From contig CAZNOZ010000002.1 of NCBI GenBank assembly GCA_964574935.1, forward strand, positions 1-64,000: a DNA stretch of 64,000 bases, given 5' to 3'. The stretch comes from JBBECE01 sp964574935. GTDB lineage: Bacteria; Pseudomonadota; Alphaproteobacteria; Rhizobiales; Devosiaceae. Within the stretch, counting starts at the first letter, position 1, and each line of letters starts with the position of its first letter. The translations under genes and the position numbers were made by a program. This document shows positions 62,043-64,000 of the stretch, one piece after another. The notes beneath the pieces were generated by a model that saw nothing but the letters and a program-made list of their open reading frames with translations, was not told the DNA's origin and ran no database searches.

Positions 62043-64000
62043 GCCCGATGCCGCGGGCGAGATCGGACAACAGCCCCGCCGCCACCGACAGGCGGGAGAC
62101 CGTCAGAGTGCCCTCGATGATCGAAGCGATGCGTTGGCGCGTGCGCTCGATCTCGACGCCGCGGGCGGCGTGCCATTGGGCGAGCGCCGCGTCGACAGAA
62201 TCCGCCGGGGCGCTCAAGACGTCGATTGTCAGCTCGCGCTGGGCCCGCAGCATGTTGGTGAGCGCCCGGTTGAGCGCCAGGCGGTCGTAGATGTTGCCGA
62301 CCGCGACGGTGCCGCCGAGCTCCGTGACATGGCCCAGATGCAGGGTGTCGAGGATTGTGAAATAGGCGCGGGTGGCGTCGCGGACCGGGACTTCCGAGAC
62401 CTGAGCGATGGAAACGACGTCGGAGGCCAGGGTCAGGGCGCTCAACTCGGCAACCCGAAGCGCCAGCTTCCGAGGGGTGCCGCCATCGACGAACCCGGCC
62501 GCCTGGGCGGCCACCGATTTGGCCACGAACTCGGGCAGCACCGAATGCAGCACATCCCGAACGATGCCGATCCCCTGCCTGTACTGATCGACGATTTCGG
62601 AAATGCCGCGGCTGAAATCGGCGTGGCGCAAGAACCAGGTTGTCTGGTGATCCAGGAGCGTGTGCACTTCTTCGTACAGCGCAAGCTGGGTGTCGCCCGA
62701 GACCGTGTTGTCCATTTCGTCGATGGCGGCGCTGAGCTCGTCGAGGCCGAAACTGTCGCGCGCCACCGCAAAAGCGGCAGCGATCTGTCCCGCGTCGGCA
62801 CCGGTGGCGTTGCCCTGGTGAAAGGCGAAAAGCGGGCCGGCGGAATTGACCATCGCGTTGGCCAGCACGGTGGCGATGATCTCCCGGCGCAGCCGGTGGG
62901 CCCGGATGGTTTTGGGATGGGCCTGGCCGAGCATCGGGGGGAAGTATTCGTCGAGCTCGGCGCTCAGATAGGGGTCGTCCGGGACGTCAGAATCGACAAG
63001 TTCGGTCTCCAGGGTGTTTTTCGCGTAGGCCAGGAGCACGGCGATCTCCGGACGCGTCAGGCCGCGCCCGGCCGCTTCGCGTTCCGCCAGCTGGGCGTCA
63101 TCGGGCAGATACTCGACGGCGCGGCTGAGCTCGCCGGCGGCCTCGAGCTGACGCATCATGGCGGCGTAGAAAGCAATGTCCCTGGCGCTTTGGCGCTCGG
63201 CGATCGAAATCGCCAAGGTTTGCAGATAGTTGTTCCTCAGGCACAGCGCCGCCACCTCGTCGGTCATCTCAAACATGAACCGGTTGCGTTCGGCGAGCTC
63301 CATTTCAGACCCCCTGACCAGAGTGCCCAGGGCGATCTTGATGTTGACCTCGAGGTCGGAGGAGTTGACCCCGCCGGAATTGTCGATGGCGTCGGAGTTG
63401 ATGCGGCCGCCGCCGGCGGCGAATTCGATCCGGCCAAGCTGGGTGACCGCCAGGTTGGCGCCCTCGCCGATGACCTTGGCGCGGACGTCCGGCGCTTTGA
63501 CGCGGATGGGGTCGTTCCCGCGGTCGCCGACATCGGAATCGCGCTCACCGCTCGCCGCCACATAGGTCCCGATGCCACCAAACCACAGAAGATCGACGTC
63601 GGCCTTCAGGATGGCGCTGACCACATCGTTCGGGGTCAGCGCGCCAGGGCCGAGATTGAGCGCCTCGCGGGCTTCGGCCCCGAGCTCCACCGATTTGGCG
63701 GAGCGGGAGTGGACGCCGCCGCCGGCAGAGATCCTGGCGGGGTCGTAGTCCTGCCAGCTCGAGCGGTCCATTTCGAACAGCCGCCGGCGCTCGGCGAGTC
63801 CGGTTTCGGGATCGGGGTCGGGGTCGATGAAGATGTCGCGATGATCGAAGGCCGCGAGCAGGCGGATTTGCCCGGAGAGCAGCATGCCGTTGCCGAACAC
63901 GTCCCCCGACATGTCGCCGACCCCGGCGACGGTGAAGGGGGTGGCCTGGATGTCGTGGTTCATCTCCCGGAAATGCCGCTTGACCGCCTCCCACGCGCCG
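62035..64000 (-). CDS. NAD-specific glutamate dehydrogenase, large type (C-terminal part)
   Basis: The 3' 655 codons of a gene that runs off the window. The family (about 1,600 residues, 180-kDa class) oxidatively deaminates glutamate with NAD. Visible are VAGVGDMSGDVFGNGMLL, DYDPARISAGGGVHSRSAKS, DLLWFGGIGTY, RINSDAIDNSGGVNSSD and ENTL-type AYAKNTLETELV, which match the catalytic and C-terminal regions. The frame is open to base 64000. The UMF1-type transporter gene overlaps its stop. Confidence 0.95.
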   Translation of the reverse strand, partial: GAWEAVKRHFREMNHDIQATPFTVAGVGDMSGDVFGNGMLLSGQIRLLAAFDHRDIFIDPDPDPETGLAERRRLFEMDRSSWQDYDPARISAGGGVHSRSAKSVELGAEAREALNLGPGALTPNDVVSAILKADVDLLWFGGIGTYVAASGERDSDVGDRGNDPIRVKAPDVRAKVIGEGANLAVTQLGRIEFAAGGGRINSDAIDNSGGVNSSDLEVNIKIALGTLVRGSEMELAERNRFMFEMTDEVAALCLRNNYLQTLAISIAERQSARDIAFYAAMMRQLEAAGELSRAVEYLPDDAQLAEREAAGRGLTRPEIAVLLAYAKNTLETELVDSDVPDDPYLSAELDEYFPPMLGQAHPKTIRAHRLRREIIATVLANAMVNSAGPLFAFHQGNATGADAGQIAAAFAVARDSFGLDELSAAIDEMDNTVSGDTQLALYEEVHTLLDHQTTWFLRHADFSRGISEIVDQYRQGIGIVRDVLHSVLPEFVAKSVAAQAAGFVDGGTPRKLALRVAELSALTLASDVVSIAQVSEVPVRDATRAYFTILDTLHLGHVTELGGTVAVGNIYDRLALNRALTNMLRAQRELTIDVLSAPADSVDAALAQWHAARGVEIERTRQRIASIIEGTLTVSRLSVAAGLLSDLARGIGRG

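Overview
The window is one contiguous piece of a high-GC alphaproteobacterial chromosome, very probably from the order Hyphomicrobiales (Rhizobiales). Pointers are two IalB-family proteins, DUF2794, an alphaproteobacterial LexA box before imuA-imuB-dnaE2, a Mic60-like gene inside the heme operon, a heparinase-like gene between rsmB and purH, a very large NAD-glutamate dehydrogenase, and palindromic intergenic repeats of the kind common in this order. It is mostly ordinary chromosome, densely packed, with no phage, transposase or CRISPR array. There is one 100-N assembly gap (2810-2909), flanked by an exact 55-bp duplication.

Layout. 1-9 kb: the 3' part of aconitase, a DUF1223 thioredoxin-like secreted protein, DUF2794, a Bax-inhibitor-1 membrane protein, thpR, two IalB paralogues, rlmN, a VOC protein and argG. 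9-14 kb: a 1519-residue soluble protein with eight PAS-type modules followed by GGDEF and EAL. 14-22 kb: an SDR enzyme, a secreted unknown, a DHA2-type MFS exporter, a small kinase-fold phosphotransferase, K+-independent H+-pyrophosphatase, YggT/DUF167, TerB and a RibD-C protein. 22.5-28.3 kb: the SOS mutasome imuA-imuB-dnaE2 behind a LexA box. 28-37 kb: a slipin/NfeD-protease pair, phhB, an UPF0173 hydrolase, a membrane PAS-GGDEF-EAL protein, a FeeM-like acyltransferase and fhs.

37-47 kb is the accessory-looking part. It holds DoxX, then three small membrane proteins of unknown function, then a decayed second DoxX. Next is a CUT2-type sugar ABC transporter whose two permeases are fused into one polypeptide. 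Last is a tightly coupled cassette of an anchored FMN-binding protein, its flavin transferase ApbE and an RnfD/NqrB-like membrane domain fused to a ferredoxin-reductase-type flavoprotein. A palindrome-rich island and tRNA-Thr(CGU) close this part.

47.6-64 kb: hemC-hemD-mic60-hemY with overlapping stop/start codons, divergent tsaD-gpsA-DUF1761, then htpX-rsmB-heparinase-purH, then a UMF1-type MFS protein and the 3' part of NAD-glutamate dehydrogenase on the other strand.

The best candidates for something new are the flavin electron-transfer cassette (44174-47200) and the three-gene membrane operon (38100-39425). Both c-di-GMP genes carry CtrA-like half-site pairs upstream, which suggests shared cell-cycle control.
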